From Io17-Chloro-G2 sp963663135 (GTDB taxonomy: Bacteria; Chloroflexota; Dehalococcoidia; Lucifugimonadales; UBA3495), in NCBI GenBank assembly GCA_963663135.2, contig CAXXRM010000005.1:434001-498000 (forward strand): a stretch of 64,000 nt of DNA, written 5' to 3'. Of this stretch, positions 42,105 to 50,207 are shown one piece after another (the stretch's first letter is position 1; each line of letters starts with the position of its first letter). The position numbers and the translations under genes were made by a program. Below the pieces are notes generated by a model that was not told the DNA's origin, did not search any database, and was given only the letters and a program-made list of their open reading frames with translations.

Positions 42105-42308
42105 ATATACAACCATCGAACGTGGCCGGATATAAAATCTGGTTTATGTGTGTAATCGGTCGAACTTGCTCCAAACGATGACGAATGTCGCCGATGACGA
42201 AACCAGCTGGCTAGCCCGCGGCAAGCACGAATCCTGGACCATCAATGTTCTATCCAAACAGCCGGCTCCTTGGAATGGATCTGTCTGAGTTTGACCGACT
42301 ATCCAGCA

Positions 42309-43439
42309 TTAACCGTCGGCTTGGACCAAGAAACAGGACGATGCCTTGAATACCGCCCACATGCGCCTTCCAGGCGTGACATCCATTTCGGTCAGCGATG
42401 CCCGGGTGATGTGGCACTGAAGGTTCTGGCCGCAATCCAACGTCACGGTGTAACCGGGGGGCCGCGGCTCTACAGCGGTGACTGTACCCGGTAGGCGGTT
42501 CCGCGCCGATGTCCCGGTTGGCTCGACTTCTGCCAGGATAATGTCCGAGGCGCGGATGCCGACGTTGACCCGGTCTGCCTTGGGCAATGAGCTGGTGGGA
42601 TGTCCGTGGTCGCCAGGGTCCGGCTCGCTGAACGGCACTTCCAGCCTGAAATCTCCCGCGGCGCAGAACATGGTGCCGTCTTCGGCGTTACGGCTCTCCA
42701 CTTCCAACTCCAAGAGGTTCTCCACTCCCACCAACCGGGCCACCCGGCCCTGGCCTGGTTGGCCCAGGACCTGTAGCGGCGGGCCGTTGGCGATCACCCG
42801 GCCCTCGTCCAACACCTGCACCCAGTCTCCCAACACCAGGGCTTCCTCCCGGTCATGGGTGACCACTACCACCGGAATCTCCCTCTGGGTCAACATGGAC
42901 CGGAGTTCTCGTTGCAGGATTCGCCGCAGTTCGGGATCCAGCGAGCTGAAAGGCTCATCCAACAGCAGCAAATCCGGCCCGGGAGCCAGGGCGCGGGCCA
43001 AAGCCACCCGCTGTTGCTGTCCGCCCGACAACTCCCAAGGTTGTCTCTTTTCCAGACCGTCCAGGTGGAGCGTTTCCAACCAATACCGTACCGTTTCCTC
43101 CCGTTCTCTTGCGGGCAACCTCCGCAGACCGTAGCCAATGTTCTGGTTGACCTTCAGATGCGGGAAAAGGTGGCATTGTTGGGTCAAGTAGCCGACCCTC
43201 CTACGGTGGGCCGGCACCCAAACTCCAGCCGCCGAGTCGAAGACCACCCGGCCGCCGATCTCGATCTTTCCCTCCCTGGGCTTCGCCAAACCGGCCATAA
43301 GCTTCAGGGCGGTGGACTTGCCGGCGCCCGACGGGCCGAATAGGACCAACACCCGGGAAGGCGATAGAGACCATTGGAAATCCAGGGAAAAGCCTCCAAC
43401 ACTGTGCCGAAACCACCCCTCAGTCGGCTGCCCGCTCAT
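42309..43439 (-). CDS. modC: Molybdate ABC transporter ATP-binding protein
   Basis: A 376-residue ATPase of the molybdate importer. Walker A is GPSGAGKST, the signature is LSGGQQQRVALARAL, Walker B is LLLLDEPFSSLD and the switch His is in VVVTHDREEA. After residue 240 comes a C-terminal regulatory region with a TOBE/MOP-like end (RLPGTVTAVEP, QCHITRASL). The start is ATG 43439, which overlaps the modB stop as ATGA. The 93 upstream codons belong to modB's other frame. It drives uptake through ModB with ModA as receptor. Confidence 0.92.
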   Translation of the reverse strand: MSGQPTEGWFRHSVGGFSLDFQWSLSPSRVLVLFGPSGAGKSTALKLMAGLAKPREGKIEIGGRVVFDSAAGVWVPAHRRRVGYLTQQCHLFPHLKVNQNIGYGLRRLPAREREETVRYWLETLHLDGLEKRQPWELSGGQQQRVALARALAPGPDLLLLDEPFSSLDPELRRILQRELRSMLTQREIPVVVVTHDREEALVLGDWVQVLDEGRVIANGPPLQVLGQPGQGRVARLVGVENLLELEVESRNAEDGTMFCAAGDFRLEVPFSEPDPGDHGHPTSSLPKADRVNVGIRASDIILAEVEPTGTSARNRLPGTVTAVEPRPPGYTVTLDCGQNLQCHITRASLTEMDVTPGRRMWAVFKASSCFLVQADG

Positions 43440-44239
43440 ATCCTGCCCTGCCATTCCCGGCGGGTAGCTGCGCCCAGCACCAAGAGAATCAGGAATGCCC
43501 CGGCCATCAGCAGCACCGCCAATGCTAACGCCTCGGCCAGGTTGCTTTGGAGCGAGGTCATGATGGCCAGGGGTAGTGTCTGTGTTTTGCCGGTGAGGTT
43601 GCCGGCGAAAATTATCGTCGCTCCAAACTCGGAAATCGCCCGGGCCCAGGCCAACGCCAGCCCGGCCACAATCGATGGTCCCGCCAGGGGCGCCGTTAGC
43701 CGGAAGAATGTTGCCCAAGGCGGAGAGCCTAGGGTTTGGGAAATCTCCTCGTACTCTCTGGATACCATTTGAATCCCCAGCTTGGCTGCCCTAACGTAAA
43801 AGGGAGCGGCCACGAAGACTTGGGCGAAAATCACTGCTGCGGCGGTAAAAGGCAGGTTGATTCCCAAATCCGCCAGGGCCGATCCCACAACCCCCTGGCG
43901 GCCAAAGGCCATCAGCATTGCCACGCCGGCCACCACGGGCGGCATAACGATGGGAAGTTCGATGAAGCTGTCCACCAGTCGCAGCGCCTTGGAATCGCTG
44001 CGGGCCAGCAGGTAGGCGAAGGGAGTGCCTACCAGGACCAACAGCCCCATTGAGATTGCCGACGTAGCCAGTGATAGCTTCAAGGCCGTCAAGGCGAAAT
44101 CGCCGGAGAGATTTTCCAAGATCCCCCCGCCTTGCGCGGCTTTCACAATCAGGGCAACGACTGGCAAACCGATAAACAGGACATAGAGAATGCCGGCTCC
44201 TCCCCCCAGGACCGCGCCGGTTGACGTCAAAATCCGCAT
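43436..44239 (-). CDS. modB: Molybdate ABC transporter permease
   Basis: A 267-residue inner-membrane permease with about five or six helices. The EAA loop is visible in QTLGSPPWATFFRLTAPLAGPSIVAG, followed by ALAWARAISEFGATIIFAGN, which is typical of ModB. ATG 44239 overlaps the modA stop by one base; a TTG one codon earlier is also possible. The middle gene of modABC, translationally coupled on both sides. Confidence 0.92.
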   Translation of the reverse strand: MRILTSTGAVLGGGAGILYVLFIGLPVVALIVKAAQGGGILENLSGDFALTALKLSLATSAISMGLLVLVGTPFAYLLARSDSKALRLVDSFIELPIVMPPVVAGVAMLMAFGRQGVVGSALADLGINLPFTAAAVIFAQVFVAAPFYVRAAKLGIQMVSREYEEISQTLGSPPWATFFRLTAPLAGPSIVAGLALAWARAISEFGATIIFAGNLTGKTQTLPLAIMTSLQSNLAEALALAVLLMAGAFLILLVLGAATRREWQGRI

Positions 44240-45246
44240 CAATTCCCTTCCCGGCGTCCTTCGATGGAGGCAGCAGTAGCCGGCAAGCCTTCAGGCCCGA
44301 TTGGAACGAAACCGCTGTCGATCGCCGGGGGCGGCCCAAAACCGTGGGACTGCATAACCTGTTGCCCCGGTGGTGACAGGAGATAACGTATGAACCGGTC
44401 CGCCAGCCCCGGCGACCGGGCCTGAGTACGGGACGTTTCAATCGTGGCGGCGAGGTAAGTGGCTTCCGGACTGGCCTCTGGGGGAATGGGGATTTGGACC
44501 GTGTTTTCGGACACAAAGGGCGTCATGGCGTCGGTGGCGTACACGAAGCCGCGGTCGACTTCACCCAGGGCAACCTTCATGGCGACGCTCCGAACATTCG
44601 CTTCCTCGGTTGCCGTGTTGGCCAGAACTTTGTCGGCGTAACGGTCCATTTCCGAGACAAAGAGGCCGTCCAGCCTTTGAATTGCCTCTCGGGCATAGGC
44701 CCCGGCAGGGACTTCGGGCGAAGCCAGGGCAAGCGACACACCTGGGTCCGCCAAGTGCTTGAGTGCGGCCAACCCCCCTGCGCCGCTGATCCAGCGCTGG
44801 TCTTGGACCTTTTCGGACCCAGGGTTGGCTCCGTTTGGTTTAGCGGCTATCACAACCATCCGGTTGGTGGCAAAAACCACGGGCGGGCCCGCTACCAGGC
44901 CTCCCGCCGCTGCCAGTTCCATCTGCCTGGGGTCGGCCGATAGAAAAACGTCTGCTCGGGCGCCGTGCTCCAGTTGTAGACGCAACTCCTGGCTGCCCGC
45001 CAGGTTTAGTTCCACGTGTGCCTTGGGGTGGTCCAACTGGAAATCCTCGATGATGTCTGTCATAACTTCGGTGAGGGAAGAAGCGGCGAACACGGTTATG
45101 GTCTGGGGCTCCGAAAGCCCCGCCGCGTTCCCCGGGCCACAAGCCGCACCACAGATGAACAGCATTGTGGTCAACAAACCGGAGACCAGCGTCCGTCGCC
45201 GCCTCGTGCCCCAACCGGAATTGTCAACAGGAATCGCCAAGGTCAA
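44239..45246 (-). CDS. modA: Molybdate-binding lipoprotein ModA
   Basis: A 335-residue extracytoplasmic receptor. The signal sequence TLVSGLLTTMLFICGAACG ends in a lipobox (GAAC). The ligand domain starts ITVFAASSLTEVM, continues with NLAGSQELRLQLEHGARADVFLSA and ends with LLSPPGQQVMQSHGFG, all typical of molybdate/tungstate ModA proteins. The start is TTG 45246 without an obvious ribosome binding site; a start a few codons later cannot be excluded. The first gene of modABC. An HTH/molybdate-type regulator is divergently encoded at 45536. Confidence 0.92.
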   Translation of the reverse strand: MTLAIPVDNSGWGTRRRRTLVSGLLTTMLFICGAACGPGNAAGLSEPQTITVFAASSLTEVMTDIIEDFQLDHPKAHVELNLAGSQELRLQLEHGARADVFLSADPRQMELAAAGGLVAGPPVVFATNRMVVIAAKPNGANPGSEKVQDQRWISGAGGLAALKHLADPGVSLALASPEVPAGAYAREAIQRLDGLFVSEMDRYADKVLANTATEEANVRSVAMKVALGEVDRGFVYATDAMTPFVSENTVQIPIPPEASPEATYLAATIETSRTQARSPGLADRFIRYLLSPPGQQVMQSHGFGPPPAIDSGFVPIGPEGLPATAASIEGRREGN

Positions 45247-45254
45247 GTATTGTA

Positions 45255-45279
45255 AAGTATACTTGTCATATTAACAAGT
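45255..45279. promoter_or_regulatory. Palindromes upstream of modA
   Basis: AAGTATACTT (45255-45264) is a perfect palindrome, and ACTTGT (45261-45266) pairs with ACAAGT (45274-45279). Both lie within 33 bp of the modA start, where a repressor controlled by molybdate would bind. The AT-rich context also makes this the likely promoter region. Confidence 0.5.
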
Positions 45280-45324
45280 TTAGGCTACTCTTCAACAGGA
45301 CCTTTCAGTTGGCATCGAATCCAC

Positions 45325-45501
45325 CGGTCATTCTCGCCGCAGCGGGAATCCAGAGCCCTTTTTGTGGGAAATAAGGGTTATGTTGACGGAGACACGCCGT
45401 GCGTGAGACGGTCCCCGCTGCCCACGCCGCGTGTCTACGTTGCCATAACCGTGTTCGCGCTTAATCAGGGCTCTGGATTCCCGCTGCGGCGAGAATGACG
45501 G
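45325..45501. repeat. REP-pair element, copy H
   Basis: A forward core (45325-45362) and a reverse core (45466-45501), both nearly perfect, enclose an interior that is itself an imperfect inverted repeat (ggttatgttgacggagacacg opposed to cgtgtctacgttgccataacc). The element fills most of the modA-regulator intergenic gap, so its hairpin lies between the two divergent starts. Confidence 0.8.
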
Positions 45502-45535
45502 AAGACAGCCAAAAAACCTTGAGCTATCGGAAACA

Positions 45536-46684
45536 ATGACAACTCTGAAGAACAGCCTCAAAAGCCGGCGCGTCGAGGGAGGGCTATCCCAACAGGACCT
45601 TGCCCGGCAGGCGGGGATCAGCCGCCAAGCCTACGCGTCATTGGAGTCCGGTCGGTCTATCCCGTCCACAGTGGTGGGACTCCGCTTGGCCCAGGCATTG
45701 GGTACAAAGGTGGAATCGCTGTTCAGCCTGGCTGACCAGCCATCGGCATCCCTACAGGCCCAACTAGTTGGGGAAGGAACCCGGACCGAGTCCCAGTCCG
45801 GCGGAACGCGCCGGATGGTTAAGCTAATCCCGGTGGGAGGGCGGTTATGGGCCCGCGCCGTGCCGGACGCAATGGGCGCCCGCTACGGGTTGGTCGAGGC
45901 CGACGGAGTCATTCTGCCCGGAGCCCGGCCCGTGAGTGAAGGTCCTCCCCAGGTGGAAGTGCGGCCCTTCGACCAGGGCGAAATCCAGATGCCCTGCCTG
46001 TCCTTGCTGGGTTGCGACCCGGCCATGGTCCTGCTGGAGAACGGCTTCAGGCAGCGGGGGATCAGATTCGTTTGGCAGGAGGAAAGCAGCTACGAAGCCT
46101 TGGCCGGCCTGTCCAGGGGTGAAGCCCACGTCGCTGGGTGCCATCTCCGAGATCGCGACACGGGAAATTACAATGTTTCCTGGGCCCGGCGATTGCTGCC
46201 CTTCCCCTTCACGTTGGTGACTTTCTCCACCTGGCAGCAGGGCTTGATGGTTGGTCGAGACAACCCCAAGGGCATCTCCGATCCCGGCCACCTGGCCCGG
46301 CGCGACATAAAAATCGCCAACCGCCCGAAGGGATCGGGAAGCCGAGATCTGCTGGACCGCCTGCTGGACTCTGAGGGCATACCGCCCGTGCAGGTCGAAG
46401 GGTACGAGAATGAATTCCAGGGACACCTCGACCTGGCCGCCGCCGTGGCAACCGGCATTGCCGATGCCGGGGTGGGCGTGCATGCCGCAGCAACCGCCCT
46501 TGGGCTGGAATTCCTCCCGCTGGAGGACGAGCGGTACGACCTGGCCATCCCCAACCATTTTCTGGACACACCCGGGGTTCAGGCCCTGTTGGACCTGTTG
46601 AGCGCTCCGGGATTGGGCCGCCGTATCGAAGCCCTGGCCGGGTACGACGTGTCGGGCATGGGCGCCCCCGTTTCACTGAATTAA
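45536..46684 (+). CDS. HTH (XRE) regulator with molybdate-type binding domain
   Basis: A 382-residue one-component regulator. Residues 1-60 are an XRE helix-turn-helix (GGLSQQDLARQAGISRQAYASLESGRSIPS). From about residue 105 there is a periplasmic-binding-like domain of the kind fused to regulators of molybdate and tungstate genes (RLLPFPFTLVTFSTWQQGLMVGRDNPKG, ATGIADAGVGVHAAATALGLEFLPL). Its divergence from modABC suggests that it senses oxyanion or molybdenum cofactor and controls modA (inference). ATG 45536 has only a weak GGAA. A REP-pair element sits directly upstream. Confidence 0.85.
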   Translation: MTTLKNSLKSRRVEGGLSQQDLARQAGISRQAYASLESGRSIPSTVVGLRLAQALGTKVESLFSLADQPSASLQAQLVGEGTRTESQSGGTRRMVKLIPVGGRLWARAVPDAMGARYGLVEADGVILPGARPVSEGPPQVEVRPFDQGEIQMPCLSLLGCDPAMVLLENGFRQRGIRFVWQEESSYEALAGLSRGEAHVAGCHLRDRDTGNYNVSWARRLLPFPFTLVTFSTWQQGLMVGRDNPKGISDPGHLARRDIKIANRPKGSGSRDLLDRLLDSEGIPPVQVEGYENEFQGHLDLAAAVATGIADAGVGVHAAATALGLEFLPLEDERYDLAIPNHFLDTPGVQALLDLLSAPGLGRRIEALAGYDVSGMGAPVSLN

Positions 46685-46688
46685 GTTC

Positions 46689-46717
46689 TTGACGGGTCCG
46701 GGACTGTAGGGTCTAAT
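46689..46717 (+). promoter_or_regulatory. Promoter of the Lin0512-family gene
   Basis: TTGACG (46689-46694), a 17-bp spacer and TCTAAT (46712-46717), just after the regulator's stop and about 100 bp before ATG 46820. Confidence 0.6.
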
Positions 46718-46819
46718 GGCATGGGTCTATCTGGCAATTCAGGGTTTCAGATTTACTTTGGCCCCCATCGGCAGACGGTTCTAGCTGACCCGCGCCGGGT
46801 TTAATTTGAGGAGGATGTC

Positions 46820-47164
46820 ATGGCTTTGGTTCGATGTATCATGGAAATGGGCATGGGTGTGGATGTACACGGAAGGGACTACACCAACGCGGCCAAGCGG
46901 GCTGTGTTCGACGCTATCCACCACAGCAGCCTGGGATTCCAGCGCATGATCGGCAAGACCGCCGACGATATGCGAGTGGACGTCACCATTGGCATACCCA
47001 ATCCGGACGCGGTGGACGGCGATGCGGTGGCCGCCAGCCTGCCTCATGGCCACGCCCATGTTAAATCGGTGATTGGCGGCCTGGAAATTCCCAATGACGC
47101 GGGGGACGACGCCATGGTCATCGCCAATGCGGCGGTGATAGTCAGCTTCGACGACGGGAAATAG
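46820..47164 (+). CDS. Lin0512 family protein
   Basis: A 114-residue protein of the conserved Lin0512 family: MGMGVDVHGRDYTNAAKRAV, AIHHSSLGF and the VTIGIPNPDAVDGDAV / VIANAAVIV segments are typical. No enzymatic role is established for the family. ATG 46820 follows TGAGGAGGATG. It has its own promoter upstream and a bidirectional terminator at 47306. Confidence 0.85.
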   Translation: MALVRCIMEMGMGVDVHGRDYTNAAKRAVFDAIHHSSLGFQRMIGKTADDMRVDVTIGIPNPDAVDGDAVAASLPHGHAHVKSVIGGLEIPNDAGDDAMVIANAAVIVSFDDGK

Positions 47165-47305
47165 CTTGAACGGGTGGCGCCGCGGGCCCTCGGAAACGGG
47201 ATACCCGGCCCGGGGCCGTCGCCTGCCGCTGGAAAGCCCGACCTGCAATCTCCCAATTGCCTAACGCGCCGGGCCCAGTGCGCCCGACAGTGTGAACGGA
47301 CATGG

Positions 47306-47332
47306 AAAAGCCCCGAGTCAAACCGGGGCTTT
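47306..47332. terminator. Bidirectional intrinsic terminator
   Basis: AAAGCCCCG / CGGGGCTTT stem with an 8-nt loop. It has A's on the left and T's on the right, so it can serve both the Lin0512 gene (plus) and the DUF1059 gene (minus), which converge here. Confidence 0.8.
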
Positions 47333-47374
47333 AACTATGGGTGGTTTAACTGCCGGAGAGTCGCGGCGATCCGG

Positions 47375-47575
47375 CTAACGGCGGGTAGTTTTGGTGATGC
47401 CTTTAATGTTGGCGATAAGCTCGCCCGGGTCCACGTCGTGGGCCTTGCTTAGGTGGTCGCTCATTGCTGCAACTATTTCGTCCTCGGTTTCGGCCTTGGC
47501 CATGAAACGGCAAGGCTGACCGTTCTCATCCAAAGCCAACGACAGCATTGCGTTGCACCGGGCGTATTTTACCAT
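47375..47575 (-). CDS. DUF1059 small protein
   Basis: A 66-residue protein of the DUF1059 type: two cysteines (Cys7 and Cys22), the AKAETEDEIVAAMSDHLSKAH core and a short basic tail. Members are small cytoplasmic proteins of unknown role. ATG 47575 follows GGGAGG. A TATAAT on the minus strand at about 47634-47639 may be its -10 box, but no -35 was found. Confidence 0.82.
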   Translation of the reverse strand: MVKYARCNAMLSLALDENGQPCRFMAKAETEDEIVAAMSDHLSKAHDVDPGELIANIKGITKTTRR

Positions 47576-47706
47576 GTGGCTGTCCTCCCGTTACTTTGTT
47601 TGACTAACCGCTGGACAAATATCAATGGCGGTCATTATACGATAATTCCGCCGTTGCGCCACTCCCAAGTTGGGACAAATCGGCAGTCCCGGTTGCGATG
47701 GGAATG

Positions 47707-49299
47707 TCAATTGTTGGTTTCAGGCTCGTTCCAGCCTCCTCCTCCCGGAGTGCGGATGCTCAGGATGTCCCCGGATTCCACGTCCAGAGTTTCCTTGCCG
47801 GCCAGATGGACCTCTTCGTACCCGCCGCGGAGCAGGACGTTTTCTCCCCGCTCGCCGTGGTGGCCGCCATGGTATCCCGGCGGAGGGAGTTTGCGGCGCT
47901 CGGATAGGATAGTCACCCTGGCCGGCGCTAAGAACTCCACGTCCCGGACCAATCCGTCGCCGCCTTGGTGCAAACCGTCGCCGCCGGTTCCCCGTCTTAT
48001 GGCATAGCGTTTGATGCGCATGGGGAACGCAAATTCCAGGGCTTCGATCGGGGTATTCATCGTGTTGGTCATGTGGGTTTGAATGCCTGAAATACCGTCT
48101 TTTTCCGGCCGGGCGCCCATGCCGCCGCCGATTGTCTCGTAGTAGACAAACGGTTTCTCCCGCACCGGGTCGTGCCCACCCACCAGGAGGTTGTTCATTG
48201 TGCCCTGGCTGGAGGCCGGAATCACCATTGGCAGGGCCTGGGACAAGGCTGCAAACAGCACGTCGGTGATGCGTTGGGAGGTCTCAACGTTTCCTCCGGC
48301 CACTCCCCGTTGGGGCTCCGGGTTAACCAGGGTGCCCAGGGGAGTTATGACCTCCACGGGTCGGAGGCACCCCTGGTTGGCTGGAGCGTCATCCCCAACG
48401 ATGCAGCGGATCACGTACAGACAGGCCGACAACGTCACCGCTTTGGGGGCGTTGATGCAGCCGGGCCGTTGAGGTGAAGTGCCGGTGAAATCGATGACCA
48501 TCTCTTCACCGGAAACGGTTATCGCCACCTGAATGGGCACCGGTTGTTCGGTCAATCCGTCGTCGTCCATGTAATCCAACACCCGGTAAAGGCCGTCGGG
48601 TATGTCTCGAATGGCCTGCCGCGTCACCCGCTCGGAATAGTCCAGGAGGGCCGACATGTGCTCCAATGCCAGGGCGACGCCATACCGTTGGGCCACCTCC
48701 TGCATGCGGCGTTCCCCTACCCGTATCGCCGCAATCTGGGCGGCCAAATCGCCCCGCCGCTCTTCGGGAGTTCGGGAATTACGGCAGATCAGTTCCAAAA
48801 CCTCTTGGTTGATCCTGCCCCGCCGGGCCAGCCTGATCGGCGGGATTATGGTCCCTTCCTGGTAAAGCTCGGTGGACAGAGGCAACGATCCCGGCGTCAT
48901 CCCCCCTACGTCGGAGTGGTGCCCCCGGTTGGAGACGAAGCCAACCAGAAGGTCGTTTCCATCCTCCTTCAAGTAGACCGGAGCTACCAGGGTAATATCG
49001 GGCAGGTGGGTTCCCCCCAGGTATGGGTCGTTGAGGATTACCAGGTCTCCCGATTTCAAGCCCTTCGGGAACGTGTCCAGGGCGGCTTGCACCGACGCGG
49101 GCATGGCCCCCAAGTGCACGGGGACGTGGGCGGCTTGAGCGACCATCCGTCCCAGTGGATCGAAAACGGCGCAAGAGAAGTCACGGCGCTCTTTGATGTT
49201 CGGAGAGTAGGAAGTGCGCTGTAGGGCCACTCCCATCTCCTCAGCCACCGAGATGAACATATTCTTGAAGACTTCGAGGCTTATCGCGTCGACAGCCAT
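47707..49299 (-). CDS. hyuB: Hydantoinase B / oxoprolinase-type subunit
   Basis: A 530-residue HyuB-type protein. The N-terminus SLEVFKNMFISVAEEMG, KERRDFSCAVFDPLGRM, DLVILNDPYLGGTHLPDI and GHHSDVGGMTPGS are diagnostic. With HyuA it forms an ATP-dependent hydrolase of cyclic imides such as N-methylhydantoin or 5-oxoproline. It is the last gene of a five-gene minus-strand operon and is separated from hyuA by a LmbE-like gene, an unusual order. ATG 49299 follows AGAGGT. Confidence 0.92.
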   Translation of the reverse strand: MAVDAISLEVFKNMFISVAEEMGVALQRTSYSPNIKERRDFSCAVFDPLGRMVAQAAHVPVHLGAMPASVQAALDTFPKGLKSGDLVILNDPYLGGTHLPDITLVAPVYLKEDGNDLLVGFVSNRGHHSDVGGMTPGSLPLSTELYQEGTIIPPIRLARRGRINQEVLELICRNSRTPEERRGDLAAQIAAIRVGERRMQEVAQRYGVALALEHMSALLDYSERVTRQAIRDIPDGLYRVLDYMDDDGLTEQPVPIQVAITVSGEEMVIDFTGTSPQRPGCINAPKAVTLSACLYVIRCIVGDDAPANQGCLRPVEVITPLGTLVNPEPQRGVAGGNVETSQRITDVLFAALSQALPMVIPASSQGTMNNLLVGGHDPVREKPFVYYETIGGGMGARPEKDGISGIQTHMTNTMNTPIEALEFAFPMRIKRYAIRRGTGGDGLHQGGDGLVRDVEFLAPARVTILSERRKLPPPGYHGGHHGERGENVLLRGGYEEVHLAGKETLDVESGDILSIRTPGGGGWNEPETNN

Positions 49300-49312
49300 T
49301 GCTTACCTCTTT

Positions 49313-50191
49313 TTACGCCAGGCCCGCCAAAATATCGGAACCGGTGTCGCATCCCTGGGGCAGCGCCAGGGTAAAGTACTCGGTGCTCATGATCTCCCGC
49401 GTCAAGGCCTCTGGCAGTTGAGCGAATGGCCCGTTGGGGTCCATCTGGCTGCGGTGGCAGGCCAGGGAAGCGATTTTGGTTTCGACGTAGTTGGAAACGT
49501 CAACGGTGGTGGTTACTTCTTCGTCGGGAGAGCCAATCTTGTCAACTTCCAAGCTGGCAAAGGGCGGTGTGATGCCATTGTTTACCATTTGCTGCCACAT
49601 ACGGCGAAAATTGCTCCGAGGGTAGCAGACGTAGTACAACAGGCCCGTCGGCCAGGGCTGCCGGGCTGAGGCGCGGGAGGAATCCGGGGAAGTGGGCTGC
49701 CACGCCGGGTCTCCGCTTGCCTGAAACGCTTGCGTCACACGGTGGTGCACTGTTACGTGGTCGGGGTGGCCGTACCCACCGGAAGGGTCGTGGGTAATCA
49801 CCACATTCGGGCGGATTTCACGCATGATTTCGACCAATGTGCCGACCACTTCCTCCGGGGATGCTTGATACAAAGAAGAGGGGTTGTTGTTGTCATCTGT
49901 ACCCTGCATGCCCGAGTCCCGGTAGCCCAAAAACCTGACGTCCGGGACTCCGGTCACGGCCATGGCGTCACGCAACTCCTGCTGCCGGACCTGGCCCAAG
50001 GTCTCCGGTGTGGCCAGCGCGGGGTCGCTGATCTCACCCACGTCCCCATTCGTGGCGCATACCAGCGTCACCGCAGAGCCAGCAGCGGCCAGCAGTGCCA
50101 GGGTTCCTCCGGGTCCGAATCCTTCGTCGTCGGGGTGGGCAAAGGCGGCCAATACCTTCAGATTCTCCAGATTCTGGGTCGGGACTGCCAT
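49313..50191 (-). CDS. PIG-L/LmbE-family deacetylase
   Basis: A 292-residue zinc deacetylase of the PIG-L family. AAFAHPDDEGFGPGGTL carries the HPDDE metal site and GGYGHPDHVTVHH the second zinc-binding His motif. Family members remove acetyl groups from amino sugars or mycothiol precursors. Between hyuA and hyuB (gaps of 16 and 13 bp) it probably acts on the same substrate class, perhaps an N-acyl product. ATG 50191 follows a GAGAGAGAAC stretch. Confidence 0.9.
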   Translation of the reverse strand: MAVPTQNLENLKVLAAFAHPDDEGFGPGGTLALLAAAGSAVTLVCATNGDVGEISDPALATPETLGQVRQQELRDAMAVTGVPDVRFLGYRDSGMQGTDDNNNPSSLYQASPEEVVGTLVEIMREIRPNVVITHDPSGGYGHPDHVTVHHRVTQAFQASGDPAWQPTSPDSSRASARQPWPTGLLYYVCYPRSNFRRMWQQMVNNGITPPFASLEVDKIGSPDEEVTTTVDVSNYVETKIASLACHRSQMDPNGPFAQLPEALTREIMSTEYFTLALPQGCDTGSDILAGLA

Positions 50192-50207
50192 TTAGTTCTC
50201 TCTCTGT

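Noticed and set aside
11146..45501. CRISPR array from the recurring 35-bp core
   Set aside because: Copies are kilobases apart, in both orientations and without regular spacers. They are dispersed REP-like elements.
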